From: Thermophagus sp052400625 | GTDB lineage: Bacteria; Bacteroidota; Bacteroidia; Bacteroidales; Marinilabiliaceae | DNA: 64,000 bases | NCBI GenBank assembly: GCA_052400625.1 | Contig: JBQTGH010000003.1 | Direction: 5' to 3' (one strand) | In this document: piece by piece, positions 63,970-64,000 of the stretch | Layout of the letters: every line of letters begins with the position of its first letter | Numbering within the stretch: position 1 is the first letter of the stretch | Translations under genes and position numbers: made by a program | Notes under the pieces: generated by a model | Told to the model about the DNA's origin: nothing | The model's input: the letters and a program-made list of their open reading frames with translations, nothing else | Databases searched by the model: none

Positions 63970-64000
63970 GGTTCTGTCAAGGGCGGCTGAGGCACGAAGC
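63970..64000. repeat. 31-bp inverse copy of 57857-57887 at the window edge
   Basis: GGTTCTGTCAAGGGCGGCTG and the following 11 bases are the exact reverse complement of 57857-57887. The repeat probably continues beyond the window. Confidence 0.85.

Overview
The window looks like chromosomal DNA of a marine or salt-adapted member of the Bacteroidota, most likely order Marinilabiliales or a relative. The evidence is: promoter -7 elements of the TAnnTTTG type, a protein with a type IX secretion sorting domain, lipoproteins with Bacteroidota-style lipoboxes, GH29/GH78/GH97 enzymes and a sulfatase, an N-acetyl-beta-lysine (compatible solute) operon, and PPi-type phosphofructokinases. No rRNA or tRNA gene was recognised.
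Layout. 1-12.7 kb: the N-terminal half of a DPP-IV peptidase running off the left edge, a small lipoprotein, an OFA-type MFS carrier, an RRM protein, a YhcH protein, ablAB with a MarR regulator, WalJ-like hydrolase, B3/4 protein, a decayed DUF5996 gene, a pirin and an S9 peptidase. 12.7-31.9 kb: a decayed GH97 gene, DsrE, a cytochrome c-PQQ dehydrogenase fusion, YiiX, cupin, TSUP permease, gdhA, two GIN-domain (DUF2807) proteins, uracil permease, a three-domain acyl-ACP synthetase/acyltransferase, DJ-1, Cry-DASH, an ElyC/YdcF protein, nitroreductase, a DUF6588 protein and a SPOR protein. 32-38.6 kb: M3 peptidase, then a copper cluster (HMA-AraC regulator, CopA, CopZ-like) containing a 21-bp minisatellite, then periplasmic MsrB. 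39-50.2 kb: a truncated glycosidase, a T9SS protein, LutA-like protein, MsbA-like exporter, purB, rsmE, Rrf2 regulator and two divergent phosphofructokinases of PPi type. 50.2-56.5 kb: remains of a polysaccharide utilisation locus (GH43-like, sulfatase, GH78, GH29, possible GH92 tail) without SusCD. 56.5-64 kb: a graveyard of mobile DNA (IS3, two nested IS21 elements, IS4, a group II intron 5' end, a transposase-less element with 28-bp inverted repeats) around an Rhs tip with a candidate toxin and immunity lipoprotein.
Themes. Gene decay is widespread: at least ten broken genes or elements are visible by frameshift, stop or deletion. The most unusual signal is a dispersed repeat of about 103 bp that begins with ATGAAACG and ends exactly at the ATG of the next reading frame. 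Near-identical copies abut the start codons of msrB and the GH78 gene, others occur in tandem or lie at IS junctions, and almost all point in the direction of the downstream gene. Arms are conserved while an internal hairpin changes sequence but remains able to pair in several copies.
All calls rest on reading the sequence and on memory of protein families; no search was run.
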